The translations under genes and the position numbers were made by a program. The notes under the pieces are model-generated. The model saw nothing but the letters and a program-made list of their open reading frames with translations. It searched no databases and had not been told where the DNA came from. 64,000 bases of DNA from Pseudomonas putida (GTDB lineage Bacteria > Pseudomonadota > Gammaproteobacteria > Pseudomonadales > Pseudomonadaceae), in assembly GCF_028682475.1 (NCBI RefSeq), contig NZ_JANHLE010000026.1:1-64000 (forward strand), in the 5' to 3' direction. Shown here piece by piece: positions 1 to 9,872 of this stretch (its first letter is position 1; each line of letters starts with the position of its first letter).

Positions 1-3
1 AGA

Positions 4-1155
4 TCACAGCACTTTCGGCACTTCCGGCAACGCCACGCCCTTGGGCCACAGCAACCAGATCTGCCCTTGCTGCTTCATGTTGCCGGCAAGCTCACCCGCT
101 TCGGCGCCGGTACCCCAGAATAGGTCGGCACGCACTTCGCCGGTGATCGCGCCGCCGGTGTCCTGGGCGGCAACCGGGCGTATCACCGGGGTGCCGTCGG
201 GACGGGTAGTGGAGAGCCACAGCAGACTGCCCAGCGGAATCACCTTGCGGTCGATTGCCACGCTATAACCCGCCGTCAGCGGCACGTTGAGCGAGCCGCG
301 TGGCCCTTCGTTGCTGTCCGGGCGGGTGCTGAAGAACACGTAGCTGGGGTTGCTTGCCAGCAGTTCCGGCACCCGTGCCGGGTTGGCCTGGGCCCACGCA
401 TGAATGCTGCCCATGGTGACTTCTTCTTTTTTCAACTGCCCCTGCTCGACCAACCAGCGCCCCACCGGGCGATAGGGGTGGCCGTTCTGGTCGGCGTAAC
501 CGACGCGCAGCTGGCGGCCGTTGTCGAGCTGGATCCGCCCGGAGCCCTGGATCTGCAGGAACTGCAGGTCCATGGGGTCGGTCAGCCAGGCCAGCACCGG
601 TGCCGGCACGCCTTGCTGATTGATCACTTCGGCGGTGTCGTAGGGCTTGAGGGTGCGCCCCTCGATACGACCGCGCAGACGCTTGCCCTTGAGTTCCGGA
701 TAGACGCTGTCCAGGGCTACCACGATCATGTCATCCGGCACACCATAGACGGGGACATGCGCGCTGTCGGTCTGGCTCAGGCTACCGGGGTAGACCGGTT
801 CGTAGTAACCGGTGATCAGGCCGTTGGCGTTGTTTTCGCCCGAGCGCATGCTGTAGACATCCAGCTGGGCCTGGAGAAAGTTGCGCACCTCGGTGCTGTC
901 GCCAGGCACATTGGCCGCCGCCGCGCAGGTATTGGCCCAGATCGCATCGCGCTTGAGGCGTTCACAGGCACTGCGCCAGGCTTCGAAGCCGGCCAGCAGG
1001 TCACTGTCGCTGACCTGCGGCAGGTCTTTCCAGGTGCTGCTGACGTAGGTGGCCAGCGCGTGAGGCTTGGGTTTTTCCGGGCCGCCACCGTTGCAACCGG
1101 CGAGCAGCGCCAGCACCGAGAGCGACCATCCCAGATGGCGCAGGGAAAATTTCAT
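4..1155 (-). CDS. mltA: Membrane-bound lytic murein transglycosylase A
   Basis: Cleaves the MurNAc-GlcNAc bond of peptidoglycan to give 1,6-anhydro products; expected to act as an outer-membrane lipoprotein facing the periplasm. The 383-residue product starts with a lipoprotein signal ending in the lipobox LLAGC (residues about 16-20). A C-terminal 3D domain carries the QDTGGAI motif, with the presumed catalytic Asp at about residue 332. The ATG at 1155 is preferred over an upstream in-frame start because AAGGAAA lies just before it and the lipoprotein signal begins there. The gene is complete, its stop lying 4 bases from the window edge. It is divergent from the cytochrome c' gene. Family assignment is firm. 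Confidence 0.95.
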   Translation of the reverse strand: MKFSLRHLGWSLSVLALLAGCNGGGPEKPKPHALATYVSSTWKDLPQVSDSDLLAGFEAWRSACERLKRDAIWANTCAAAANVPGDSTEVRNFLQAQLDVYSMRSGENNANGLITGYYEPVYPGSLSQTDSAHVPVYGVPDDMIVVALDSVYPELKGKRLRGRIEGRTLKPYDTAEVINQQGVPAPVLAWLTDPMDLQFLQIQGSGRIQLDNGRQLRVGYADQNGHPYRPVGRWLVEQGQLKKEEVTMGSIHAWAQANPARVPELLASNPSYVFFSTRPDSNEGPRGSLNVPLTAGYSVAIDRKVIPLGSLLWLSTTRPDGTPVIRPVAAQDTGGAITGEVRADLFWGTGAEAGELAGNMKQQGQIWLLWPKGVALPEVPKVL

Positions 1156-1284
1156 GAACAGGGTTTCCTTGGCGGTTTGCCTGGGCTCCAGCTGCCCAGG
1201 CAAACCGTAGTTTTATTAAGGGTATTGGTCTTTGGCGATGAGGCGAGGATACTGGCCGCCTTTTTTCCGTGAGCCGACGTTACC

Positions 1285-1734
1285 ATGATGCTCAAGCGCC
1301 TTTCTGTTGTAGTGCTGGCCTGCCTGACCCTGACCGCCTGTGGTGGTGTCGATCCAAACTCGCCACTGGGCCAGCGCAAGACCATTTTCAAACAGATGCT
1401 CAAGACCAGTGAAGACCTGGGCGGCATGCTGCGCGGGCGGCTTGCCTTCGACGGGCAGAAGTTCGCCGACGGCGCGGTCAAGCTCGACAACCTGTCCCGT
1501 GAGCCGTGGAAGCATTTTCCGCAGGTTCGCGAGGACGATGAAACCAGCGCTCGTGCAGAGGTCTGGGAGAAGCAGACACGCTTCCAGGACCTGGCGCGTC
1601 AGCTGGAGGTGGCGACCGCTGAGCTGGTGGCTGTCACTCGTACCCAGCCGCTGAAGGCTGCGGACCTGGCCGCTCCGACGGACAAGGTTGAAGCAGCATG
1701 CAAAGCTTGTCATACCGAATTTCGTAACCATTGA
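1285..1734 (+). CDS. Lipoprotein cytochrome c' family protein
   Basis: A 149-residue protein with a lipoprotein signal (hydrophobic segment, then lipobox LTAC at about residues 16-19) and a single haem c-binding motif CKACH at residues 139-143 near the C terminus. One C-terminal CXXCH on a four-helix-type sequence is the layout of class II cytochromes c (cytochrome c'). It is probably anchored to a membrane facing the periplasm and may bind haem ligands or carry electrons; no partner is encoded nearby. Two adjacent ATG codons (1285 and 1288) are possible starts. The gene is divergent from mltA and followed by a REP pair. The function is inferred from the fold family only. Confidence 0.8.
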   Translation: MMLKRLSVVVLACLTLTACGGVDPNSPLGQRKTIFKQMLKTSEDLGGMLRGRLAFDGQKFADGAVKLDNLSREPWKHFPQVREDDETSARAEVWEKQTRFQDLARQLEVATAELVAVTRTQPLKAADLAAPTDKVEAACKACHTEFRNH

Positions 1735-1740
1735 ATACAC

Positions 1741-1797
1741 AATCGCGGGGCAAGCCCGCTCCTACCAGACCGGTGGGAGCGGGCTTGCCCCGCGATT
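1741..1797. repeat. REP inverted pair (GCGGGGCAAGCCCGCTCC type)
   Basis: Two inverted arms, each reading ATCGCGGGGCAAGCCCGCTCC, are separated by a short loop. The pair lies between the convergent cytochrome c' and DUF1090 genes and could fold as a hairpin ending both transcripts. Confidence 0.92.
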
Positions 1798-1808
1798 AGT
1801 CCAGCGAT

Positions 1809-2195
1809 TTACTTGTCGAGTTCCTCCAGCGCCTGCTGCAGTTCCTTCTTGGATTCAGCCAGCTTGTCTTTGCGCTTGTTGATCTTCTCGGCGTCGCCCT
1901 TTTTCATGGCCTTGTCCAGGTCCTTGGTGCGCTGTGTCACTTCGTGACGGGCATCGAGTACTTTCTGTTCGCGCTCTTTCTTCAGGCCGGCATCGGTGCA
2001 GTGCTCGTTGACTTCACTCAGTGCTTTCTCAAGGCCGGCTTTTTCGAAAGGGTTAACGGACTTGTCAATCTGCTGTTGAATATCCGCCTTCTTTGCAGCG
2101 CAACCCGTCAGAACTTGATCTGGCTCGGCGGCCTGCAGCGAAGTCGCTGCAAGTCCGAAAGCGGTCAGCAATACGAGTTGAGAGAAAAGTTTCAT
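1809..2195 (-). CDS. DUF1090 (YqjC-like) periplasmic protein
   Basis: A 128-residue protein with a Sec signal peptide ending near AQA-like residues LQAAEP (about 20-25). The rest is highly charged and Lys/Glu-rich, predicted as long helices or a coiled coil, which is typical of the DUF1090 family. Two cysteines (CAAKK and HCTDAG segments) may form a disulfide. The start is clear: AAGGAGG sits six bases before the ATG. The function of the family is unknown. It lies between two REP/hairpin-like sequences and converges with the cytochrome c' gene. Confidence 0.85.
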   Translation of the reverse strand: MKLFSQLVLLTAFGLAATSLQAAEPDQVLTGCAAKKADIQQQIDKSVNPFEKAGLEKALSEVNEHCTDAGLKKEREQKVLDARHEVTQRTKDLDKAMKKGDAEKINKRKDKLAESKKELQQALEELDK

Positions 2196-2273
2196 GGGAG
2201 CCTCCTTGGTCGGGGCAGGGCAGCAAAAAGTTGGGGGAATCCTGCCCTGATTTCCTGAATTAAGGAACCCTTG

Positions 2274-2309
2274 GTAGGTTTTTCAATTGCATTGGAGGAA
2301 AAATCCTAC
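2274..2309 (-). terminator. Possible weak hairpin downstream of ligB
   Basis: The arms GTAGG-TTTTTC and GAAAAA-T-CCTAC pair with a single bulge around a 13-base loop, 18 bases past the ligB stop. The stem is AT-rich with no clear U tract beyond it, so the terminator call is weak. Confidence 0.35.
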
Positions 2310-2327
2310 AGCTGCAGATGCCTGATT

Positions 2328-4013
2328 TTAGAGGATGTTCTGGAATCCTTCGATGTCTTGAATCAACAGTTGCGCAGCCAGCGCCTGCACGTGCGGATGG
2401 CTGAAGAAAGCCAGCAGTTGTTCGGCGCGGGTGGTTCCGATTGCGGATTCGCGAGACCACTGCGCGGCCGTCCTGGCCGCCAGCGAAGACCAGCCCACGC
2501 TCAGATCAGCGTCACGTGGTGCGGGTATCCCCAAGGCGTGCAGCCACTGCTGGAAGGGGCGAGCGCGAGCACTGTCGAAGCCTTGCAACAGCCGCGCGGC
2601 ACTGGCTGCACTGACGCCGGGTAGCTGGCGCAGTTGCTCGTCGGTCACGCTCAGCCAGTCGGCCAGGGTGTTGACCAGCCCCGCCTGCACCAGCTTGCGC
2701 CAGGTCGCAGCGCCTAGCCGCGGCATATCCAGCCCGTGCTTGCCGCTTAGCCAGGCGAGTCGGGCGATGAACTGTTCTTCGCAGCCGGGACTGGCCTGCC
2801 AGCAGCTCAAGGCATGAAATTGCCCGCTTGCCGGAGGCTCCAGCGGCTGGCGCTGAACGCTGCGATGCACCACCTGCTCCAGGCGCGGGATGGTTAGCCC
2901 GGCCAGGCTGATCGCCACCTGGTCACCCGGGCGGATGTCCAGCGATTGCCAGCGTGGCAATGAGCCCAGGCTGACCTGGGTGATGCGCCGGTCATCGAGC
3001 ATGACCGGCTTTAGCTGCAGCACGGGGGTGATCTTGCCGGTGCGGCCGATCCGGAAGCGCACCTCGCGGACCTCGGCCAGTGCCCGGGCGAAAGGGTGTT
3101 TCCAGGCGGCGATCCAGTAAGGTGCGTTTGCCCGCCAGCGTTCGGCGGGCGGTCGGTTGTCCTGGCGCAGGATTACGCCGTCGGTGGCGAAGGGTAACGG
3201 TGTGCGGTACCAGTGCTGGCGCCAGTGGGCAGCTTCGTCATGAGTAGCGATGGCAACGCTGTAGCGCTGGCTGTCGGGGAAACCCAGCGCTGCCAGCCTG
3301 GCCAGGCGCTCGGCCTGGGAACTAGGGCCTTCGGGCCAGTCCCAGACGAACAGACCGATTCCGCTACCCAGCTCGGCACTCAATTGCTTGCGCGACATCA
3401 ATCCGGCCACAGTGCCGCGAGCGTTCAACCCTCCAGCAGCCGACTGCACATGGCCGTCGAGGCGCCAGTACAGTTCGCCTTGCAAGGTGAGATCGAGTAG
3501 TTCAGTCAGTTGTCGGGTTATGCCGTCGAGATAAGGAATGTGCCGGCTCCAGTCATGCCCCTGAACGCCATCGCCGCGGCTGAGCAGTTGCCGTAGCTCG
3601 CCCTGGCGAAACACCAGGGTGACAGCCACACCATCCACCTTGGGCTGAATCCAGAGGTTCTGCTTGCCGTGTAGCCACTGAGCGACTGCCTGATCGTCGG
3701 CCAGCTTGTCGACGCCAGTGTGCGCAACGGGATGGGGTATCGGCCCGCGGGCGCTGGTGAGCGGGTTGGCGACGGTCTGCAGGTCGAAGCACCCCTGAAG
3801 ATGGTTCAGGCGCTGCCGACTCTGGTCGTAGATCTCGTCTGCCACCAGTGAGAGGCCCAGACGATGGTAATGCTCATCCCAGTTGGCCAGGGTCTCACGC
3901 AACCGATCGGTCTCGTTGCGCGCCTGGTCGATTGGCCAGGCGGGGCATTCCTCGGCATGGCTTGTGGATAAGTACAGGGCAAGCAGCAGATAAACGAGCA
4001 GTTTGGGCAACAT
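2328..4013 (-). CDS. ligB: NAD-dependent DNA ligase LigB
   Basis: Second, short NAD+-dependent DNA ligase of gammaproteobacteria. The 561-residue product has an N-terminal hydrophobic stretch that looks like a signal peptide, the adenylation motif KVDG with the nucleophilic Lys at residue 125, the OB-fold region, and C-terminal helix-hairpin-helix repeats (LRQLPGVSAASAARLL). It lacks the zinc-finger/BRCT tail of LigA, as LigB proteins do. The ATG at 4013 is chosen because AAGGA lies eight bases upstream; the in-frame ATG at 4022 has no room for a binding site. Its physiological role is unclear in the family; joining activity is reported to be weak compared with LigA. Confidence 0.93.
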   Translation of the reverse strand: MLPKLLVYLLLALYLSTSHAEECPAWPIDQARNETDRLRETLANWDEHYHRLGLSLVADEIYDQSRQRLNHLQGCFDLQTVANPLTSARGPIPHPVAHTGVDKLADDQAVAQWLHGKQNLWIQPKVDGVAVTLVFRQGELRQLLSRGDGVQGHDWSRHIPYLDGITRQLTELLDLTLQGELYWRLDGHVQSAAGGLNARGTVAGLMSRKQLSAELGSGIGLFVWDWPEGPSSQAERLARLAALGFPDSQRYSVAIATHDEAAHWRQHWYRTPLPFATDGVILRQDNRPPAERWRANAPYWIAAWKHPFARALAEVREVRFRIGRTGKITPVLQLKPVMLDDRRITQVSLGSLPRWQSLDIRPGDQVAISLAGLTIPRLEQVVHRSVQRQPLEPPASGQFHALSCWQASPGCEEQFIARLAWLSGKHGLDMPRLGAATWRKLVQAGLVNTLADWLSVTDEQLRQLPGVSAASAARLLQGFDSARARPFQQWLHALGIPAPRDADLSVGWSSLAARTAAQWSRESAIGTTRAEQLLAFFSHPHVQALAAQLLIQDIEGFQNIL

Positions 4014-4102
4014 GGCCAGCATCCTTGCTTGGCGATATGGAATCCTCAGCCTAGGCAATTGACGCTCAGGACATCGCCGTGAGTTGTCAGCCGATATGTC
4101 AC

Positions 4103-4136
4103 AAAAAAGCCCCAACCGATCACTCGGCTAGGGCTT
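4103..4136 (-). terminator. Rho-independent terminator after metK
   Basis: Read on the minus strand, AAGCCC and GGGCTT arms with an inner CCGA/TCGG pairing are followed by six T residues. It lies 38 bases past the metK stop and ends the arsR-metK unit. Confidence 0.85.
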
Positions 4137-4173
4137 CGCTTGTCGCTGGCAGCTTAACGCTTGCCGCTCACCC

Positions 4174-5364
<1,191 letters not shown>

Positions 5365-5383
5365 CTCGACGGGTTCCTAAAAT

Positions 5384-6379
5384 TTACCGATGTTGAGTGT
5401 CGCCAGCCGGTCGCTGAAAATGGCGGACCTGGATCTGGAAACCATTACGTAAGCCCACATACAGGCTGTCCCCGGGCGCCAGTCCCGCAGCACTGGCCCA
5501 ACGGGCCAGGTCGTCCTGCTCAAAGCCCAGCCAGATATCGCCACAGGCCTCCCTGGCCCAGCTCTGGTCGTGGCTGCACAACTCTGTTACCAACAGGCTG
5601 CCGCCTGCTTTCACACGGTTGGCCAGCTGCCGCAGGGCTTCGGCCGGGGCGCTGAAATGGTGCAGGACCATGTTCAGCACTACGCAGTCGGCTTCCACAT
5701 CCGTTGCACTGAGTGCATCGGCCAACTGCAGGTTCACATTAGCCAGGTCTTCGCGTTGACAGACCTGGCGTGCCAGCTCGAGCATGGTCGGGCTGTTGTC
5801 CAGTGCGGTGACCCGGACAAAACGCCGGGCCAGCTCGGGAAGAAATTCGCCATCGCCAGGGCCGACTTCAAGGGCACAGGCATCAGCGCCGAAGCTGAGT
5901 TTGTCGAGCAGGGCCAGGAGGCTTTCGCGGTACTGGGGCAGCCCGGCGATGAGGTCCTGCTGGGCGCGAAATTTCTCTTCGACACGCAGGAAGAAGTCCT
6001 GGCTGGTGGCGGCCCGGCGCTGTTGGACCTGGCCAATACGTTCTTGCACTTCATCCGCCAGGCTCAAGCCATCGACTGCTTCGAGCAGCGCCGTATGCAG
6101 CTTGCCGCCCAGGCGCAAGCCATCGGGCAGGGCGCGGCGATAGAAGATTGCATTGCCTTCGCGCCGGGTTGCCACCAGTCCGGCCTGGGCCAGGACTTTG
6201 AGGTGGTGGCTCATGCCCGACTGGCCGATGGCGAAGATCTGCGCCAGCTCCAGCACGCCGAACGAGTCGCTGGCCAGCACCCGCAATACGTTCAGGCGCA
6301 GCGGGTCGCCGCTGGCTTTGCACAGGGCAGCCAGGTCTTCGCTTTGCTCGGGACGGATCGAGGGGGCGGGTAGATTCAT
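5384..6379 (-). CDS. ArsR-type HTH / SAM-dependent methyltransferase fusion regulator
   Basis: 331 residues in two domains. The N-terminal ArsR winged helix spans about residues 10-90, with recognition-helix segment GMSHHLKVL at 55-63 and no evident metal-binding Cys cluster. A class I methyltransferase domain follows, with the SAM-binding motif EVGPGDGEF at 171-179. Domain order and position directly upstream of metK (19-base gap) fit a sensor of SAM or S-adenosylhomocysteine that controls SAM synthesis. The described ArsR-family regulator SahR works this way in other Proteobacteria. A perfect 11-bp inverted repeat lies 40 bases before the start. The regulator identity is an inference; the domains are clear. 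Confidence 0.85.
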   Translation of the reverse strand: MNLPAPSIRPEQSEDLAALCKASGDPLRLNVLRVLASDSFGVLELAQIFAIGQSGMSHHLKVLAQAGLVATRREGNAIFYRRALPDGLRLGGKLHTALLEAVDGLSLADEVQERIGQVQQRRAATSQDFFLRVEEKFRAQQDLIAGLPQYRESLLALLDKLSFGADACALEVGPGDGEFLPELARRFVRVTALDNSPTMLELARQVCQREDLANVNLQLADALSATDVEADCVVLNMVLHHFSAPAEALRQLANRVKAGGSLLVTELCSHDQSWAREACGDIWLGFEQDDLARWASAAGLAPGDSLYVGLRNGFQIQVRHFQRPAGDTQHR

Positions 6380-6419
6380 GGGACGGCAGTCTAGTCAGGC
6401 CGTAGCAGCGCCGCAAGAG

Positions 6420-6443
6420 CAATATCAAAAAGTTTTGATATTG
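6420..6443. promoter_or_regulatory. Perfect palindrome, likely operator of the arsR-metK unit
   Basis: Arms CAATATCAAAA (6420-6430) and TTTTGATATTG (6433-6443) are exact inverted repeats separated by two bases, AT-rich in a GC-rich setting. The site lies 40 bases upstream of the ArsR-fusion start and about 200 bases upstream of tkt. Position and symmetry suit a dimeric winged-helix repressor. Confidence 0.75.
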
Positions 6444-6640
6444 CACGATAAGCGGGGCAATTGGTCGCAGGACAATACGACCGATCCGGCTGTTTGCCCG
6501 GCTTAACGCCTGATTCTTCGCTCAATCGCAGGAAAATCATGCCGCATCGACCATCCGTCATTGCCCCCGGGGGCGTGCCTGGGCGAAAATGGCCGCCTTT
6601 TTTCGTTTCGTAATTAATTCAAGCCCCCAGGAGATAAGCG

Positions 6641-8638
6641 ATGCCCAGCCGTCGTGAGCGTGCCAACGCCATTCGTGCCCTCAGCATGGATGCCGTGCAA
6701 AAGGCCAACAGCGGCCATCCAGGTGCCCCTATGGGCATGGCGGATATCGCCGAGGTTCTTTGGCGCGACTATCTGAAACACAGCCCGAGCAACCCGAACT
6801 TCGCTGACCGTGACCGCTTCGTGCTGTCCAACGGTCACGGCTCGATGCTGATCTATTCGCTGCTGCACCTGACCGGCTACGACGTCACCATCGACGACCT
6901 CAAGGCCTTCCGTCAGCTGCACAGCCGCACCCCGGGCCACCCGGAATTCGGTTACACCCCAGGCGTCGAGACCACCACCGGCCCGCTTGGCCAGGGCCTG
7001 GCCAACGCCGTTGGTTTTGCCCTTGCCGAAAAGGTCATGGGTGCGCAGTTCAACCGCCCGGGCCATAGCATCGTCGACCACCACACCTATGTGTTCCTGG
7101 GTGACGGTTGCATGATGGAAGGCATTTCCCACGAAGTCGCTTCCCTGGCCGGTACCCTGGGCCTGGGCAAGCTGATTGCCTTCTACGATGACAACGGCAT
7201 CTCCATCGACGGCGAAGTCGAAGGCTGGTTCACCGACGACACGCCGAAGCGTTTCGAGTCGTACAACTGGCAAGTGATCCGCAATGTCGACGGTCATGAT
7301 CCGGAAGAGATCAAGACCGCCATCGAAACCGCTCGCAAGAGCCCGCTGCCGACCCTGATCTGCTGCAAGACCATCATCGGTTTCGGCTCGCCGAACAAGC
7401 AGGGCAAGGAAGATTGCCACGGTGCTCCGCTGGGCAACGACGAAATCGCCCTGGCGCGCAAAGAACTGAACTGGAACCACGGTCCGTTCGAGATTCCGGC
7501 TGATATTTACGCCGAGTGGGACGCCAAGGAAGCCGGTAAAGCCGTTGAAGCTGAATGGGACAAGCGTTTCGCCGCCTACGCCGCAGCTTTCCCGGAACTG
7601 GCCAGCGAGCTCAAGCGTCGCCTGAGCGGCGAATTGCCAGCCGATTTCTCCGAGAAGGCCACTGCCTACATCGCTGAAGTCGCGGCCAAAGGCGAAACCA
7701 TCGCCAGCCGTAAAGCCAGCCAGAACACCCTGAATGCTTTCGGCCCACTGCTGCCGGAATTCCTCGGTGGCTCGGCGGACCTGGCCGGTTCCAACCTGAC
7801 CCTGTGGAAAGGTTGCAAGGGCGTCAGCGCTGAAGATGCCAGCGGCAACTACATGTACTACGGCGTGCGCGAATTCGGCATGACCGCGATCATGAACGGC
7901 ATTGCCCTGCACGGCGGCCTGGTGCCTTACGGCGCGACCTTCCTGATGTTCATGGAATACGCCCGCAACGCCGTACGCATGTCGGCGCTGATGAAGCAGC
8001 GTGTAATCCATGTCTACACCCACGACTCCATCGGTCTGGGCGAAGACGGCCCGACGCACCAGCCGATCGAGCAACTGACCAGTCTGCGCAGCACGCCGAA
8101 CCTGGACACCTGGCGTCCAGCCGACGCGGTCGAATCGGCCGTGTCCTGGAAGCAAGCGCTGGAGCGTAAGGACGGCCCTTCGGCGCTGATCTTCTCGCGT
8201 CAGAACCTGCAGCACCAAACCCGTGATGCTGGCCAGATCGCCGACATCAGCCGTGGCGGCTATGTGTTGAAAGACTGCGCAGGCGAGCCTGAGCTGATCC
8301 TGATCGCCACCGGCTCCGAAGTCGGCCTGGCCGTTCAGGCCTTCGACAAGCTGACCGAGCAAGGCCGCAAGGTACGCGTCGTGTCGATGCCGTGCACCAG
8401 CGTGTTCGATGCCCAGGATGCTGCCTACAAGCAATCGGTACTGCCGCTGCAGGTCGGTGCGCGTATCGCTATCGAAGCGGCCCATGCCGACTTCTGGTAC
8501 AAGTACGTCGGCCTCGAAGGCCGTGTGATCGGTATGACCACCTACGGCGAGTCGGCCCCTGCGGCTGCCTTGTTCGAAGCGTTCGGCTTCACCCTGGAAA
8601 ACATCCTGGGTACTGCTGAAGAGCTGCTGGAAGACTGA
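6641..8638 (+). CDS. tktA: Transketolase
   Basis: Thiamine-diphosphate enzyme of the non-oxidative pentose phosphate pathway, moving two-carbon units between sugar phosphates in the cytoplasm. The product has 665 residues, the normal length. The TPP-binding motif begins GDG at 154-156 and runs to the YDDNGISIDG segment; the substrate-site segments SGHPGAPMG (24-32) and LSNGHGSML (62-70) are present, as is the central GLGEDGPTHQPIEQL pyrimidine-domain motif. AGGAG lies eight bases before the ATG. It starts a block of sugar-phosphate genes (tkt, epd, pgk, fba) on this strand. Confidence 0.97.
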   Translation: MPSRRERANAIRALSMDAVQKANSGHPGAPMGMADIAEVLWRDYLKHSPSNPNFADRDRFVLSNGHGSMLIYSLLHLTGYDVTIDDLKAFRQLHSRTPGHPEFGYTPGVETTTGPLGQGLANAVGFALAEKVMGAQFNRPGHSIVDHHTYVFLGDGCMMEGISHEVASLAGTLGLGKLIAFYDDNGISIDGEVEGWFTDDTPKRFESYNWQVIRNVDGHDPEEIKTAIETARKSPLPTLICCKTIIGFGSPNKQGKEDCHGAPLGNDEIALARKELNWNHGPFEIPADIYAEWDAKEAGKAVEAEWDKRFAAYAAAFPELASELKRRLSGELPADFSEKATAYIAEVAAKGETIASRKASQNTLNAFGPLLPEFLGGSADLAGSNLTLWKGCKGVSAEDASGNYMYYGVREFGMTAIMNGIALHGGLVPYGATFLMFMEYARNAVRMSALMKQRVIHVYTHDSIGLGEDGPTHQPIEQLTSLRSTPNLDTWRPADAVESAVSWKQALERKDGPSALIFSRQNLQHQTRDAGQIADISRGGYVLKDCAGEPELILIATGSEVGLAVQAFDKLTEQGRKVRVVSMPCTSVFDAQDAAYKQSVLPLQVGARIAIEAAHADFWYKYVGLEGRVIGMTTYGESAPAAALFEAFGFTLENILGTAEELLED

Positions 8639-8670
8639 TCCCGTTTCCCTGTGGGACTGGTGTCGGCTTC

Positions 8671-8735
8671 ATCGCTGGCAAGCCAGCTCCCACAGGGGCT
8701 GCGGTGATCCCTGTGGGAGCTGGCTTGCCAGCGAT
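8671..8735. repeat. REP inverted pair (GCTGGCAAGCCAGCTCC type)
   Basis: Arms reading ATCGCTGGCAAGCCAGCTCC in inverted orientation lie between tkt and epd. This sequence variant differs from the GCGGGGCAAGCCC type found at most other sites in the window. Confidence 0.9.
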
Positions 8736-8792
8736 TGACGTCAACTCGATTCCTGCAGGTTGCAGATAATGTTTCTGTTCCGTGAGCATCCC

Positions 8793-9860
8793 ATGCCCCA
8801 ACCGCGTCCTTACAAAGTTGCACTCAACGGCTACGGCCGTATCGGTCGTTGCGTCTTGCGCGCACTCTTTGAACGGGGAGCGAAGGCGGGCTTCGAGATC
8901 GTCGCACTGAACGACCTGGCCGATCAGGCCAGTATCGAATACCTGACACGCTTCGACTCCACCCACGGGCGTTTTCCCGGTGAGGTGAAGGTCGATGGCG
9001 ACTGTCTGCATATCAATGGCGACTGCGTAAAAGTCTTGCGCAGTGCTACCCCGGAAGGCATCGACTGGGCGGCGCTCGGCGTCGACCTGGTGCTCGAGTG
9101 TTCCGGCGCCTACAACACCCGTGCCGACGCCCAGCGCTTCCTCGACGCCGGTGCACCGCGGGTGCTGTTCTCGCAACCGATGGCCAGTGAAGTGGACGTC
9201 GATGCGACGATTGTCTACGGCATCAACCAGGATTGCCTGGACGGCAGCGAGCGTCTGGTCTCCAACGCCTCCTGCACCACCAACTGCGGTGTGCCGCTGC
9301 TGCGTGTGCTGGATCAGGCCTTTGGCCTTGAGTACGTATCGATCACCACGATCCACTCGGCGATGAACGATCAGCCTGTCATCGATGCCTATCACCACGA
9401 AGACCTGCGCCGCACCCGTTCGGCGTTCCAGTCGGTGATTCCGGTGTCCACCGGGCTGGCCCGCGGTATCGAGCGCCTGCTCCCGGAACTTGCCGGGCGA
9501 ATTCAGGCCAAAGCCGTACGCGTGCCGACCGTCAACGTGTCGTGCCTGGACATCACCTTGCAGACCGCCCGCGATACCACTGCGGCCGAGGTCAACCAGG
9601 TGTTGCGTGACGCCGCCCTGAGCGGACCGCTCAAGGGCTTGCTGGCCTACACTGAACTGCCGCACGCCAGTTGTGATTTCAACCATGACCCTCATTCGGC
9701 AATTGTCGATGCCAGTCAGACCCGCGTTTCCGGCCCCCGGCTGGTCAACCTGCTGGCCTGGTTCGACAACGAATGGGGGTTTGCCAACCGTATGCTCGAC
9801 GTTGCCGATCATTATCTGCACGTCGTCAATCAAACCCGCTCCACTTGTAAACAGCCCTGA
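8793..9860 (+). CDS. epd: Erythrose-4-phosphate dehydrogenase
   Basis: GapA-like NAD-dependent dehydrogenase that oxidises D-erythrose 4-phosphate to 4-phosphoerythronate for pyridoxal phosphate synthesis. The 355-residue product has the Rossmann motif NGYGRIGR (12-19) and the active-site segment SNASCTTNC with catalytic Cys161. The call as epd rather than glycolytic gap rests on position between tkt and pgk and on the divergent N-terminal half; a second GAPDH role cannot be excluded. The ATG at 8793 gives the conserved start MPQPRPYKVAL, though its ribosome site is weak; ATG 8769 is an alternative. Pgk follows 12 bases later. Confidence 0.88.
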   Translation: MPQPRPYKVALNGYGRIGRCVLRALFERGAKAGFEIVALNDLADQASIEYLTRFDSTHGRFPGEVKVDGDCLHINGDCVKVLRSATPEGIDWAALGVDLVLECSGAYNTRADAQRFLDAGAPRVLFSQPMASEVDVDATIVYGINQDCLDGSERLVSNASCTTNCGVPLLRVLDQAFGLEYVSITTIHSAMNDQPVIDAYHHEDLRRTRSAFQSVIPVSTGLARGIERLLPELAGRIQAKAVRVPTVNVSCLDITLQTARDTTAAEVNQVLRDAALSGPLKGLLAYTELPHASCDFNHDPHSAIVDASQTRVSGPRLVNLLAWFDNEWGFANRMLDVADHYLHVVNQTRSTCKQP

Positions 9861-9872
9861 AGGACTGCATTC

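Noticed and set aside
2274..2309. Functional attenuator of ligB
   Set aside because: It lies after the ligB stop, not in its leader, and only a weak bulged AT-rich stem is seen; kept only as a low-confidence hairpin.
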